Shown here: positions 27,542-36,734 of the stretch, one piece after another
Layout: the number at the start of each line of letters is the position of its first letter
Position numbering within the stretch: position 1 is the stretch's first letter
Notes under the pieces: generated by a model
Told to the model about the DNA's origin: nothing
Database searches by the model: none
What the model saw: only the letters and a program-made list of their open reading frames with translations
Assembly: GCA_014323765.1 (NCBI GenBank)
Contig: JACONM010000011.1
Span: forward strand, 61,860-114,209
Direction: 5' to 3'
Source: Cellvibrionales bacterium
Lineage (GTDB): Bacteria; Pseudomonadota; Gammaproteobacteria; Pseudomonadales; GM7GCV1
DNA length: 52,350 bases
Made by a program: the position numbers and the translations under genes

Positions 27542-28084
27542 TCACAGAATAACAGAATCCCGCAAATACCGAAACAATTTCCGTTGCTGGCTCGAATCCC
27601 GCCCGGCAGCCCGCTCCCGCCGGGCATTGCGCACCAAAGTGCGGACATGCTGGCGATCCGCGGCGGGAAAATCGGCAAAAAACGCGGCCAAGGAATCCTC
27701 CCCCGCCTCCGCCACCAGCCGATCGCGCCACTGTTCGACCAGATGTTGCCGCCACCGCTGCCGCCGTGCCTCCAATGCCTCGCTCGCCAACAGATCTTGT
27801 AGCCGCTCGCTCAATGCCGCATCCGCCGCCAAACATTTGGCAGCATGGCGCAGCTGCCGCTCCCGCGCTCCGCTGGCCTTGAGTCGGGCGGCGGCGTTCA
27901 GACTCTCAGCATAATGCGGCGGCAAACCGAGCGCGGCGCGTTTTTCCGGGCGCAATTCCAATAGCCGAATCGATATATCGCGCAGCTGCCGCCTCTCACG
28001 CTTGCGTTGCGATTTACTCGGTGCCGAATGGTCCGCCTCCCGCAACGACTCCGCTCGACCGCCTGCCCCCACCGGCTCACCCAT
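27542..28084 (-). CDS. yjgA: Ribosome-associated protein YjgA/DarP (DUF615)
   Basis: 180 residues from ATG 28084. A basic N-terminus PSKSQRKRERRQLRDI, then ELRPEKRAALGLPPHYAESL and FRYLRDSVIL at the end match DUF615. DarP associates with the 50S subunit late in assembly. The start overlaps the end of mgtE by 8 bases, so translation is probably coupled. The usual tldD and pmbA neighbours are missing. A longer frame to 28126 has no support. Confidence 0.9.
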   Translation of the reverse strand: MGEPVGAGGRAESLREADHSAPSKSQRKRERRQLRDISIRLLELRPEKRAALGLPPHYAESLNAAARLKASGARERQLRHAAKCLAADAALSERLQDLLASEALEARRQRWRQHLVEQWRDRLVAEAGEDSLAAFFADFPAADRQHVRTLVRNARRERAAGRDSSQQRKLFRYLRDSVIL

Positions 28085-29405
28085 AAAACACCGTCGCCAA
28101 CCCCAGAAAAGCCAAAAACCCGACAATATCGGTCACCGTAGTCAAGGCCACCCCACCCGCCAAGGCCGGGTCAATATTCAACGCCCGCAAACCAATCGGC
28201 AGCAACACCCCCGCCAATGCCGCCACCACCAAATTAATAACCATAGCCGCAGCAATAATAAAAGAAATCGTCGCATCGCCAAACCAAAGCCCGGCAATCG
28301 CCGCCACCGCCCCCGCCCAAACCATCCCATTCATCGCGCCCAATAACACCTCGCGATTAACCAACCAGCCCAAATTATTGCGCTCAATCTGCCCCAACGC
28401 CATACCGCGAATCACCACCGTCAACGTCTGCGTACCAGCCACCCCGCCCATGCTCGCCACGATCGGCATCAGCACCGCCAGCGCAATCACCTTATCCAAA
28501 GTCTCCTGAAACTGCCCAATAACGGTAGACGCCGCCAGCGCAGTCAGCAAATTGATCCCCAGCCACATCAAACGCCGCGGCGCGGCATTCCAAATCGGCA
28601 TAAAGGTCTCTTCCGCCTCATTCAAACCCGCCAAACTCATCAGCGAATGGTCCGCATCATCGCGAATCACATCCACCACATCATCGATAGTAATGCGCCC
28701 CAACAGCTGCCGCTCGGCATCCACCACCGCCGCTGAGACCAAATCCTCGCGCTCAAACAACAACGCCACCTCGGACTTAGCCGTATCCGCCAAAATGGGG
28801 TGCTCATCCTGTTCCATTAATTGGGTAACCGCCTCATTCGGGGCCGCGGTCAACAGCACCCGCAACGGCAGCCGCCCGATATAAAGATTATCGCGGGTCA
28901 CCACAAACAGGCTATCGGTAATTTCCGGCAACGCATCATGGCGGCGTAAATAACGCAACACCACCTCCACCGTCAGATCCGGCCGCACCGTAATCGTATC
29001 GGTGCTCATCAGCCGCCCGGCACTGTCCTCGGCATAGGTCAGGCTCGATGCCACCCGCTGCCGGTCCATGGTGCTCATCATCTCCAGCACCTCGGCAGTC
29101 ACCCGGTCCGGCAGACGTTGCAGCACATCGGCTAGGTCATCCACATCCCAGCCCTCGGTCAGCGCCGCCACCTCGGCGGTATCCATACGCGCCAGCAAAT
29201 AAGAGCGCACCTCCTCGCTCAACCGCTGCAGCACCTCGCCCTCAAGCTCGCTATCGACCAGCTGCCACAAAATATCGCGCTCACGTGGCGGCGAACTTTC
29301 CAAAACCTGCGCAATCTCGCCGCAATTCAACCCCCCAAGCAGCGAACGCACCCCAGCCAAGGTGCCACTATCGAGCGCATCAAGCAGACTAGAAGTCGAT
29401 GACAT
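28077..29405 (-). CDS. mgtE: Magnesium transporter MgtE
   Basis: 442 residues from the ATG at 29405. An N-terminal soluble domain (helical, with YLLARMDTAEVAALTEGW), two CBS domains (STDTITVRPDLTVEVVLRYL and DEHPILADTAKSEVALLFER), then five membrane segments with LPIVASMGGVAGTQTLTVVIRG, the conserved pore region. MgtE is a Mg2+ channel gated by cytosolic Mg2+ through its N and CBS domains. The gene pairs with yjgA downstream. No Mg-sensing leader is recognisable in the 380 bases upstream. Confidence 0.93.
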   Translation of the reverse strand: MSSTSSLLDALDSGTLAGVRSLLGGLNCGEIAQVLESSPPRERDILWQLVDSELEGEVLQRLSEEVRSYLLARMDTAEVAALTEGWDVDDLADVLQRLPDRVTAEVLEMMSTMDRQRVASSLTYAEDSAGRLMSTDTITVRPDLTVEVVLRYLRRHDALPEITDSLFVVTRDNLYIGRLPLRVLLTAAPNEAVTQLMEQDEHPILADTAKSEVALLFEREDLVSAAVVDAERQLLGRITIDDVVDVIRDDADHSLMSLAGLNEAEETFMPIWNAAPRRLMWLGINLLTALAASTVIGQFQETLDKVIALAVLMPIVASMGGVAGTQTLTVVIRGMALGQIERNNLGWLVNREVLLGAMNGMVWAGAVAAIAGLWFGDATISFIIAAAMVINLVVAALAGVLLPIGLRALNIDPALAGGVALTTVTDIVGFLAFLGLATVFYG

Positions 29406-29785
29406 GGCCGCCTCAGGCACAGAGTTTAAATGCGCACAGTGTAATCCCCCCGCCCACAAAAAAGTAGCGACAACGATCGCTAAATCTTTGCCTCATCCGG
29501 CGACAGGATTGCGCCTCTCCGGACAAGGGAGGTTGGGGTTATTGGGGGTCAAGAGCAAGCAAATAAAAACACTCGCCCATTCCTTTGCAAAGAAGGACGC
29601 GGGCAGTCTCACCGATAATCCACCCTCGCCCACTAGGTATCCCCGCCCCCACAGTGCCCTGTTCGATGGGTGCCGGCAAAATCATTAAGCTGTGCCGATA
29701 AAACGGATTCGCTTTTCGCCGCTCTGCTCTCGCCGGCCAGCTAAAAAGGTGCCGAGGTGGGTGCAAATTTCCCGCCGAAAAGCCC
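29406..29785. other. Intergenic region with a repeat relic
   Basis: About 380 bases without a credible gene. It contains the repeat relic at 29514-29550 and a string of short direct and inverted GC motifs. A shared AAGCGAATCCGTTT block (complement near 29702-29715) reappears at 38756-38770, near the other repeat-rich gap, suggesting a family of dispersed sequences. The mgtE promoter should be near 29406-29500. Confidence 0.4.
29514..29550 (+). repeat. Relative of the DUF1365 repeat
   Basis: CCTCTCCGGACAAGGGAGGT followed by TGGGG and TTATTGGGGG. The core GACAAGGGAGGTT differs by one or two positions from the cores at 12021 and 12054 and is again followed by G runs. Here it lies between genes, the expected position for such an element. 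Confidence 0.5.
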
Positions 29786-30088
29786 TCACAACCCCGAATA
29801 ATAAGCCGCCAAATTGGCGATGTCCTCATCGGTCAGGGCGGCGACCATTGGCTTCATCAGGGCCGCGCTAGGGCCAGTGCGCTGGCCATCGCGGTATGCC
29901 TTCATGGCGATTTCCAGATAGGGCGCATTTTGCCCGGCTAGGTTGGGATAGATGGGAATCAGGCTGATGCCTTTGGCCCCGTGACAGGCGATACAGGTGG
30001 CCGCTTTCGCCTTGCCGGCCGCAGCATCCCCGGCCAAGCTCGCCGCCGGTGCCAGCAACAATGACGCGATGAATAACGCTTTGCGCAT
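29786..30088 (-). CDS. Small periplasmic cytochrome c (class I)
   Basis: 100 residues from ATG 30088; a longer frame to 30160 is not needed. Signal peptide about 1-19, heme attachment C32-IA-C35-H36 (CIACHGAKG), a Met axial ligand in ALMKPMV (M78 or M81), and the C-terminal helix [14 protein letters not shown]. It is a monoheme electron carrier of the cytochrome c553/c5 type. It stands alone, 84 bases after hemY on the same strand; partners are not visible. Confidence 0.88.
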   Translation of the reverse strand: MRKALFIASLLLAPAASLAGDAAAGKAKAATCIACHGAKGISLIPIYPNLAGQNAPYLEIAMKAYRDGQRTGPSAALMKPMVAALTDEDIANLAAYYSGL

Positions 30089-30171
30089 GCCGAAGTCTCC
30101 TAAATTGGTTACAAAATGAGTGGCTGGCGATGGTACCACCGTGCGGCACCCGGCGGGCAAACCGGGGCGAA

Positions 30172-31221
30172 TTAAAGAGCCGCCAACCGCTGCGCATAAC
30201 GCGTCGCCCGCGCCGGATCTTCGGCCCGCAACGCCAGGCTATGTAACGCCTGCAACAACCCCCGGTCATCGGGATGCGCCGCCAGCCAACCCTCGGCAGT
30301 GCGCAGCTGCCCCTTGGCGGATTTGCCCTCAAGCTGCGCAAAAGCGGCGACCAATTCACCGTCCCACTCGCACTCAATCCGGGTGCGCAACAGCCGCTCC
30401 GCCTTGTCCGGCTTACCTTTCAGGGCCAGCTGCTGCGCCAGCGCAATGCAAAGATCAGAAGGCAACGGCCCCTTGCTGCCGCCTGCCAAGTCCGCCAACG
30501 CCGCCAGCAATGGGGCCGCCGGTCGCTCGACCAAACACAGGCGCAACAGTCGGCGTTCAATCGCCGGCAAATGCCCCGCCAGCACCCGTTGCCGCCGCGC
30601 CGCGCCCAGCAGCCGCACCAATGCTGGCCAATCGCCACGTTCTTCAGCCAGATAGATTTCCAGCAACCGCACCGCCGGGTCAGAGGACCGCTCGGCGAGC
30701 AGCTGTCGGCAAAGATCCGCCGCCCGCCGCAGCTCACCCGCTGCCCGCTCCAGATGCGCCAGCCGCAGACGAATACCATGCGCCTTAGCCGGAAACGCCG
30801 CCAAAGCCCGGCGGTAAATATCCCGGGCAACCGGCACCTTACCCGCCCGCCATGCCGCATCGGCAGCCAACAACAAAGCAGGCAGCGAATCGACCTGCGC
30901 AGCCGCCAACCGCTCCAATAGTTTGTGTGCCCGAGCCCAGTCCCCGTCCGCATAACCAGCAAGTGCCGCCGCATGCAACCGTTCCAGCCGCCGTCGCCGC
31001 CACCCCCGCCGCCAACCGCCCAGAAAGACACCCTGCACGACCGCCCAGACCCCCCCCAACAAGCCGAGCAAAAGCCCCCCCAGCAACGCCCCCACCCAAA
31101 GGCTCATTTGCAGAGCGGTCTCACCCGTGCGCACCAACAAGTAGGAATCAGCCCCAAAACCAAAATAGGCGACCAAAGCCAGCAGCAAGGCCATCGCCAG
31201 AAAAACCAACATGCGGCGCAT
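30172..31221 (-). CDS. hemY: HemY-type TPR membrane protein
   Basis: 349 residues. Two N-terminal membrane segments (about 3-22 and 40-62) precede a cytosolic or periplasmic alpha-helical TPR-like repeat domain ([34 protein letters not shown]). In gammaproteobacteria HemY follows HemX in the hemCDXY operon; it is linked to heme biosynthesis but its exact role is not fixed. Spacing from hemX is only 3 bases. This is not the flavoprotein protoporphyrinogen oxidase of Gram-positives that shares the name. Confidence 0.88.
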   Translation of the reverse strand: MRRMLVFLAMALLLALVAYFGFGADSYLLVRTGETALQMSLWVGALLGGLLLGLLGGVWAVVQGVFLGGWRRGWRRRRLERLHAAALAGYADGDWARAHKLLERLAAAQVDSLPALLLAADAAWRAGKVPVARDIYRRALAAFPAKAHGIRLRLAHLERAAGELRRAADLCRQLLAERSSDPAVRLLEIYLAEERGDWPALVRLLGAARRQRVLAGHLPAIERRLLRLCLVERPAAPLLAALADLAGGSKGPLPSDLCIALAQQLALKGKPDKAERLLRTRIECEWDGELVAAFAQLEGKSAKGQLRTAEGWLAAHPDDRGLLQALHSLALRAEDPARATRYAQRLAAL

Positions 31222-31224
31222 CGG

Positions 31225-32346
31225 CTAGTCCCCCCCCGACCCGTTTTGCGCCCCACCCGCGGCGGCATCATCCCGCCCACCACGTTGCGCCATCGCCGCC
31301 TCCAACGCCCGCAGGGAATCGCCAATATCCAAAGCTGGCTCCACCAGCTGCAATTCAGTCAGGCTACCCAGCCGCGCTTGCAAAGACTGCGCCGCCGGCT
31401 CCCGCGGATACGCCAAAACCAACGCCTCGGCGGCGGCATCCAGTGCCCGCTTAAAAACATTTTGATGGCCACCCAAAAGTGCCAGCTGCGCCTGCCTAAT
31501 TTGCAACCCAATGGCGAGCCGCCGCGCAACCTGCTCATCCCGACTGGCCAAATACACCGGCCCGCCCGCGCCGCGCTCAACGCGGATATAACGATTTAAA
31601 ATTTGCTCGGCGCGCTTTTGAAACTGCGCCCAGCGACCGGCTTTAACCGGTTCCGGCGCAGGCGATTCGCTAGGTTCCGGCGCAAGAGACTCCGGCGCAA
31701 ACGGTTCCAATTCCGCCAACGCAAGCCCCACCGCCTCCAATTCAAAAAAGATGCCCGCCAAATCCACCGACTGCGCACTGTGCAAACGGGCGCGATCACG
31801 AGCCAGCTGGCGGCGCACCGGGGCCAATTCGGGGTACCCCAGCTGGCGCAATATGTCATCCGTCTGCGCTAAAAGCCGCAGCGCAGTGGCGGTATCGGCA
31901 TGGGTCGCCAGCCGCTGATTGGCAAAGCGCAATAAATAATGCGCCTCAGCCAGCGTCCAATCGGCTTCGGTGTGCGACTCGCTGGCCGCTAGGCGTTGCG
32001 CCAAAGCCAACAGCTGTGCCTCGCCATCGGCCACCGCCGCCACCAGCGACTGCTGCATCGCCTGCTGCCCGCTCGCCAAGGCCGCATTCTGCTGCCGCAA
32101 TTCGGCAATATGGGTACCAAGACGGCTCAACTCAGCCCCAAAACGCGCCTCCCGCTCCGCCGCCTGCTCCCCCAAATAATACCAAGCCAAATACCCCCCA
32201 CCGCCAAAAGCCCCCAACAGCAAAACCAAAAACCCCACCACCAGCCAGCCGCCGCGCCGCCGCCGCGCCGGGCGAAGTTTTTTAGCCGCAGCACCATCCG
32301 CCGGCTTTTCCACCTGCGCCTCACTTTCCAATGCTTTGTTTTCCAT
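31225..32346 (-). CDS. hemX: HemX-like membrane protein
   Basis: 373 residues from ATG 32346 (MENKALESEAQ). A charged N-terminus with KKLRPARRRRGG, one membrane segment (about 36-58), then a coiled coil and a helical region with EAHYLLRFANQRLATHADT, which is the family signature. In E. coli the gene is next to hemD and has been called a putative uroporphyrin-III methyltransferase, but it lacks the methyltransferase fold and has no shown activity. The normally adjacent hemD is separated here by an unrelated gene of 226 codons. Confidence 0.85.
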   Translation of the reverse strand: MENKALESEAQVEKPADGAAAKKLRPARRRRGGWLVVGFLVLLLGAFGGGGYLAWYYLGEQAAEREARFGAELSRLGTHIAELRQQNAALASGQQAMQQSLVAAVADGEAQLLALAQRLAASESHTEADWTLAEAHYLLRFANQRLATHADTATALRLLAQTDDILRQLGYPELAPVRRQLARDRARLHSAQSVDLAGIFFELEAVGLALAELEPFAPESLAPEPSESPAPEPVKAGRWAQFQKRAEQILNRYIRVERGAGGPVYLASRDEQVARRLAIGLQIRQAQLALLGGHQNVFKRALDAAAEALVLAYPREPAAQSLQARLGSLTELQLVEPALDIGDSLRALEAAMAQRGGRDDAAAGGAQNGSGGD

Positions 32347-32360
32347 GTGCTTCCAACCCT

Positions 32361-33038
32361 TTATTGGTGACCTTGCCAATACTCTTCAATTTTCCATAAA
32401 GGCTTTATTTGCAATGTCTCGCTGCACCCTAAAATCAATCGAATTTGATTGATTATTTGTTGGTACCGAAATGAATTCAAATTAGACCATGTCCAGTAGC
32501 CTGATTTCCAGTCTTTTTGCCAAAAATTATTTTCACTTCCAAAGTTTTCTTTGAGTTTTCCCAATAATTCTCTATCTATTGGTGGATGAATAAATTCGGT
32601 GTACGGGTGATCATAAAAACCTCCGCAAATAATAATAGATTTCAGATAAACATTGATCAATTTAGCCACGACACCGTGAGTAAATTGATCTTTAGAATTT
32701 TGAATAGCTTCCCGTATCTGCTCCTTCGTATACTTTTCCTCATTTTTATTGTCTTCTTTGGTTATTTCTTCATGCCCGAAACCGCTATCGAATTCTTTCT
32801 CTGCTTGTTGAATAACTTCGTATCTCCATTTTCTATGTTCTATATCAAACTCCCCCTGACTCTGAGGCAAATCATTGGGGCTTAATATGAAATGTCTTAT
32901 GGGGTGTTCGCTTAAAATCTTTTGCGCCAACTCAACATCGCGGCCTTTTATGCCCTTTTCCTTTCTGCCTCTTTGGTAAGCAGTACCCGCCGCCCAAGCT
33001 GCAAATCGATGAATATGCTCTTCTATCTCGTATGCCAT
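32361..33038 (-). CDS. Low-GC unknown gene inserted between hemX and hemD
   Basis: 225 residues from ATG 33038 (MAYEIEEHIHRFAAWAAGTA), preceded by GGTGGG. The upstream extension to 33077 uses a TTG and is unlikely. The N-terminal HRFAAWAAG phrase recalls a family of hypothetical proteins found scattered in accessory regions of many bacteria, from memory only. The rest is hydrophilic, with an Asp/Glu/Lys-rich middle (about 85-105) and Trp-rich C-terminus (FWQKDWKSGYWTWSNL). GC is far lower than hemX and hemD on either side. Same strand as the operon, 14 bases before hemX, so it would be cotranscribed. Function unknown. Confidence 0.75.
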   Translation of the reverse strand: MAYEIEEHIHRFAAWAAGTAYQRGRKEKGIKGRDVELAQKILSEHPIRHFILSPNDLPQSQGEFDIEHRKWRYEVIQQAEKEFDSGFGHEEITKEDNKNEEKYTKEQIREAIQNSKDQFTHGVVAKLINVYLKSIIICGGFYDHPYTEFIHPPIDRELLGKLKENFGSENNFWQKDWKSGYWTWSNLNSFRYQQIINQIRLILGCSETLQIKPLWKIEEYWQGHQ

Positions 33039-33089
33039 GAAACCCACCAAAAACCCAAAAACCACCAGAAACCGCAACTATACCACCGA

Positions 33090-33881
33090 TCAACCCATCC
33101 GACTCACCGCCCGCACCAAATCTTCCGGTCGGGCGGAATCGGCGGTCCACACCTCAGCAAAACCCAGCTCGCGGGCGATCCGCATTAGGCGCCCACTAGG
33201 AACCAGCAGGGCACCCCGCCAAGCCCCAAACTCAGGGCGGGCGCAAAGCTCACGCAGCACCCCAAGCGCAGTGCCGCTCAGCACAATAATCAGATCAGGG
33301 GCGACCAACCCATCCAACCGCAGCGCCTGCACATCCACCGCCCGACGATTGTAAAGCTCCACCCGGCGCACCCGTGCCCCGCGCAACGCCAGCTGCTCCT
33401 GCAAATGCGCCCGCCCGCCGCGCCCGCAAAGAATAGCGATCTGTTGCCCCGCCAGCCGTTGCAACCCATCAAGCCGCAACAGACTCTCCGAATTATAGGG
33501 CGCATCCGCTACCCGCACCCGCCCCGCCGCCGCGCTCAATGCCTGCGCCGTGGCCGGGCCGACCGCGAAGAGTTGCGGACGGGCCGCCGCCGCCAACTGC
33601 CGCAACAGTGGCAACGCCAAACGCGCCGCATTGGGGCTAATGGCAATCGCCTTGTCCGCCGCCCGCAACGCATCCAAATACTGCCGCCCCGCCGCCGCAT
33701 CCAATTCCAGCGCGACAATATCCAGCAGCGGCAGGCACTGCACCCGGTGACCTGCCGCCGCCAACATAGCGCACAGCGGCGCAGATTGCGCAGGCGGGCG
33801 GGTCAGCAAAATTTGCAGCGCACCGGGCGCACGGGCATCGGTCGCGCCCTCCCCGGCAGGCGCAGCGACCGACCTAGCCAT
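33090..33881 (-). CDS. hemD: Uroporphyrinogen-III synthase
   Basis: 263 residues from ATG 33881, which overlaps the hemC end by 8 bases. [62 protein letters not shown] and LYNRRAVD follow the HemD plan of two related domains. The enzyme closes and inverts ring D of hydroxymethylbilane to give uroporphyrinogen III, the branch point to heme, siroheme and cobalamin. HemD is a weakly conserved family, but the position after hemC makes the call firm. Confidence 0.93.
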   Translation of the reverse strand: MARSVAAPAGEGATDARAPGALQILLTRPPAQSAPLCAMLAAAGHRVQCLPLLDIVALELDAAAGRQYLDALRAADKAIAISPNAARLALPLLRQLAAAARPQLFAVGPATAQALSAAAGRVRVADAPYNSESLLRLDGLQRLAGQQIAILCGRGGRAHLQEQLALRGARVRRVELYNRRAVDVQALRLDGLVAPDLIIVLSGTALGVLRELCARPEFGAWRGALLVPSGRLMRIARELGFAEVWTADSARPEDLVRAVSRMG

Positions 33882-34809
33882 CCCCAGCCCCAGCGCGACA
33901 GTCCGCCAGCAGTGCCGCGGCTCCCATCGCCCGCAACTCATCCGCCAACCGCTCGCCCAGCGCACCCGCCCGCTCGACCAAATCCTCGCCCGCCGCCCGC
34001 AGAATCCGCCCGCCATCCAAACTGCCGACCAATGCCCGCAATCGCACCTGCCCACCGGCCAACACCGCATAGCTGGCAATCGGTGCCTGACAGCCGCCAT
34101 TCAGCCGCCGATTCAACGCCCGCTCCGCCCGAATGCACGCCGCACTCGGCGCATGCTGTAGCGGGGCTAACAACGCCTTGACCGCCGCATCCGCCGCCCG
34201 ACATTCGATACCGATCGCCCCCTGCCCCGCCGCCGGCAAACACCATTCCGCCGGCAGCACCGCAGCGATGCGCCCCGCCAAGCCAAGCCGTCGCAACCCC
34301 GCCGCCGCCAAAATAATCGCCTGATATTCGCCCGCATCCAGCTTCCCCAAGCGCGTATTGAGGTTGCCGCGCAGGTCCCGCACCCGCAGATCCGGTCGCA
34401 ACGCCAGCAGCTGGCAACGCCGCCGCAGACTCGCCGTGCCCACCACAGCCCCCGCCGGCAGCCCCCGCAGGCTGACAAATTGGTCGGAAACCAAAGCATC
34501 CCGCGCCTCGCCACGCTCGCAGATCGCCGCCAATTCCAACCCGGCGGGCAAGTCGGCGGGCACATCCTTGACCGAATGCACCGCAATATCCGCCCGCTCC
34601 TCCAGCAACGCCGCCTCCAACTCCTTGACAAACAACCCCTTGCCGCCCGCCGCATTCAGGCGCGAATCGAGCAAGCGGTCGCCGGCGGTGGTCATACCGA
34701 TAATTTCCACCGCCAGCCGCGGATGATGGCGCAACAGCTGGTGGCGCACCCATTCCGCCTGCCACAGGGCCAGCGGGCTCTCACGAGTGGCGATTCGCAA
34801 TCGCTCCAT
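33874..34809 (-). CDS. hemC: Hydroxymethylbilane synthase (porphobilinogen deaminase)
   Basis: 311 residues, normal length. [45 protein letters not shown] (with the catalytic Asp), [12 protein letters not shown] and LNGGCQAPI with Cys240, the cofactor-attachment residue, are all present. It joins four porphobilinogens on a dipyrromethane primer. Only one base separates it from the algR-type gene upstream, as in Pseudomonas, so transcription is probably shared. Confidence 0.97.
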   Translation of the reverse strand: MERLRIATRESPLALWQAEWVRHQLLRHHPRLAVEIIGMTTAGDRLLDSRLNAAGGKGLFVKELEAALLEERADIAVHSVKDVPADLPAGLELAAICERGEARDALVSDQFVSLRGLPAGAVVGTASLRRRCQLLALRPDLRVRDLRGNLNTRLGKLDAGEYQAIILAAAGLRRLGLAGRIAAVLPAEWCLPAAGQGAIGIECRAADAAVKALLAPLQHAPSAACIRAERALNRRLNGGCQAPIASYAVLAGGQVRLRALVGSLDGGRILRAAGEDLVERAGALGERLADELRAMGAAALLADCRAGAGDG

Positions 34810-34810
34810 T

Positions 34811-35551
34811 TCAGGACTCAGCCAACCGTTGCATCAACCGCTGGCGATGGCGGCGGCTGACCAATGGCCGCTCCTCACTGCCGCGCAGGCGCACATAGGT
34901 GGCACCGCCGACCCGCTCCAGAGCCTGAATCTGGTCGATGGCGACCAGCGCATTGCGATGGATGCGCACAAAACGATCGCCCAGCTGCTCCGCCAATGCC
35001 TTCAGGCTTTGTTCGAGCAGCGTCTGCCCGCCCGCATGGTGGGCAAAAACGTAGCCATCCTCGGCCACAAAATGTGAAATCTGCGCAATCTCCAGCCGCA
35101 CCACCCCGCGGTGCGAGCGCACAGTGAGATGGGTACGCCGCGGGCCGAACTCCCCACCCATCTCCTCCAGCTGCCGCCGCTGCAAACGACTGAGTTGCGT
35201 GGCGCGCGCCAGGGTAGCCGCCAGCTGTTGCGGGCGCACCGGTTTCAGCAAATACCCCACCGCGGCGGCCTCGAACGCCTGCACCGCATGTTGATCGTGC
35301 GCCGTACAAAAAACCACCGCCGGTGGCGTCGCAAGGTTGGCAAGATGCGCCGCCACTTCCAAGCCGCTCATGCCAGGCATAGCGATATCGAGCAGCAGCA
35401 GGTCCGGACGGTGTTGGCGCGCCAGTGCCAGGGCCGCAGGCCCATCCCCGGCCTCGCCGATGCAAGCAAAGCCCGGCAACTCCGCCAGCAAATCCCGCAG
35501 CCGCCGCCGCGCCAACGGCTCATCATCGACCACCAGCACGGTGCGATTCAC
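34811..35551 (-). CDS. algR: LytTR response regulator, AlgR type
   Basis: 246 residues from GTG 35551, which overlaps the algZ stop (GTGA); an upstream GTG at 35560 is less likely. Receiver domain: VLVVDDEP (D9, D10), phosphorylation Asp55 in [10 protein letters not shown], Thr in FCTAHD, Lys in YLLKPVRP. The C-terminal LytTR DNA-binding domain holds [19 protein letters not shown] and [12 protein letters not shown]. AlgR in Pseudomonas controls alginate, twitching motility and virulence genes; in this organism the targets are unknown. It is placed as in Pseudomonas, between algZ and hemC. Confidence 0.94.
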   Translation of the reverse strand: MNRTVLVVDDEPLARRRLRDLLAELPGFACIGEAGDGPAALALARQHRPDLLLLDIAMPGMSGLEVAAHLANLATPPAVVFCTAHDQHAVQAFEAAAVGYLLKPVRPQQLAATLARATQLSRLQRRQLEEMGGEFGPRRTHLTVRSHRGVVRLEIAQISHFVAEDGYVFAHHAGGQTLLEQSLKALAEQLGDRFVRIHRNALVAIDQIQALERVGGATYVRLRGSEERPLVSRRHRQRLMQRLAES

Positions 35552-36594
35552 GGGGCCCACCGCAAAGTTATCAGGACGCGAAACTGCCCGCCCGCCGCCG
35601 CCGCTTGGAAGCGAAAACCAGCCGGATAAAGAGCCGCAAACCGCGCCCGGGTGTTGTCCAGCGCGGTCTGCGAACCAGTCGATGGCAGAGGCTGCTCAGG
35701 CAGGGGGTTTTCCACGCAAATGCGCACCTCGCCGCGGCGCGGATCCCGGGCGATGGCCAGCCGCAGGCAACCGCCTTCAGGCAGCTGTTGTACCCCGTGC
35801 AGCACCGCATTTTCCAACAGCGGTTGCAGGCTAAGCGCCGGCACCGGCAGATCTTCCAATCCGGCCTCGACTTCAATGGCCAGCCGCAACCGCTCGCCCA
35901 TGCGCAGCTGCTCAATGGCCAAATACTTGCGACACAAGGCCAATTCAGCGGCCAGCGACACACTGGCACGGGTTTGCAAGGTGGCGCGCAAAATATCGGA
36001 CAGATTGAGCAACGCCTCCTCGGCTCGCGCCGCATCCGTGCGCAACAGCGCGGCGATGGAATTCAGGCTATTGAACAAAAAATGCGGTCGGCTACGCGCC
36101 TGCAAAGCGGCAAATTGCGCCTGCATCAGCCGCCCCTGTTGCCGCTGCAGCGCGCGCTGAACATAAAGCAAACGCAGCAACACCGCGCCCACCATGCTGG
36201 CCACCAACACGGTCTCCCCCCAAAAAATAAGCATCCCCCCCGCGGTGCCCGGCAACAGGGCCGGCACCCAGCGATAAGCCAGCAACGCACAAACGGACGC
36301 CGCCACTGCCACCCAAAGCAGAGCCAAGCTTGCTGTGCCAGCCAGCGGCCAAGCCGCCCCCCAGCGGCGCAGCAAACACAGCCCCGCCGCCGCGAACAGC
36401 AGGATCCAAGTGGCGTACAAAAACAGCGCCCCCGCCTGCAGCAGATCCAATCCGCCAAGCCCAGCGCGCAGCAAAATCAACAAGCCGCTCAGCCCCACGG
36501 ACAGCAACAGCAGGCGCAGCAAAGCCAGCGGGGCGCAAAGGTTCGGCAGCCAAAATTCGCTATCGGCGGTCGCAAATGGGGGGTCGGTCGGCAC
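35548..36594 (-). CDS. algZ: Membrane histidine kinase, AlgZ/FimS type
   Basis: 348 residues. About four membrane segments lie in the first 145 residues, followed by a short coiled coil. The histidine-kinase region of the LytS/AlgZ group starts at RPHFLFNSLNSIAALL with His171, then ELALCRKYLAIEQLRMGERL and the ATP-binding N box QPLLENAVLHGVQ. The G-rich ATP lid of orthodox kinases is short, as in this family. It is the cognate partner of the adjacent regulator. Divergent from argH with 140 bases between, as in Pseudomonas. Confidence 0.93.
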   Translation of the reverse strand: MPTDPPFATADSEFWLPNLCAPLALLRLLLLSVGLSGLLILLRAGLGGLDLLQAGALFLYATWILLFAAAGLCLLRRWGAAWPLAGTASLALLWVAVAASVCALLAYRWVPALLPGTAGGMLIFWGETVLVASMVGAVLLRLLYVQRALQRQQGRLMQAQFAALQARSRPHFLFNSLNSIAALLRTDAARAEEALLNLSDILRATLQTRASVSLAAELALCRKYLAIEQLRMGERLRLAIEVEAGLEDLPVPALSLQPLLENAVLHGVQQLPEGGCLRLAIARDPRRGEVRICVENPLPEQPLPSTGSQTALDNTRARFAALYPAGFRFQAAAAGGQFRVLITLRWAP

Positions 36595-36734
36595 AGTCTA
36601 AGCCCGGCGGGACTCGGCGCAATAGGGGGCGGCAAAGCATAGCCTAGTTAGCGGCGGGCAGGGCAATCGCGGCGCAGCGAGTCGCTACCCAGCGGCGGTA
36701 TAATGCGCCGCTTTTAGCGGGGCGACCCGGCGAC

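Noticed and set aside
35425-36642. 405-codon frame antisense to algZ and algR
   Set aside because: Gln/Arg-rich antisense frame over two certain genes.
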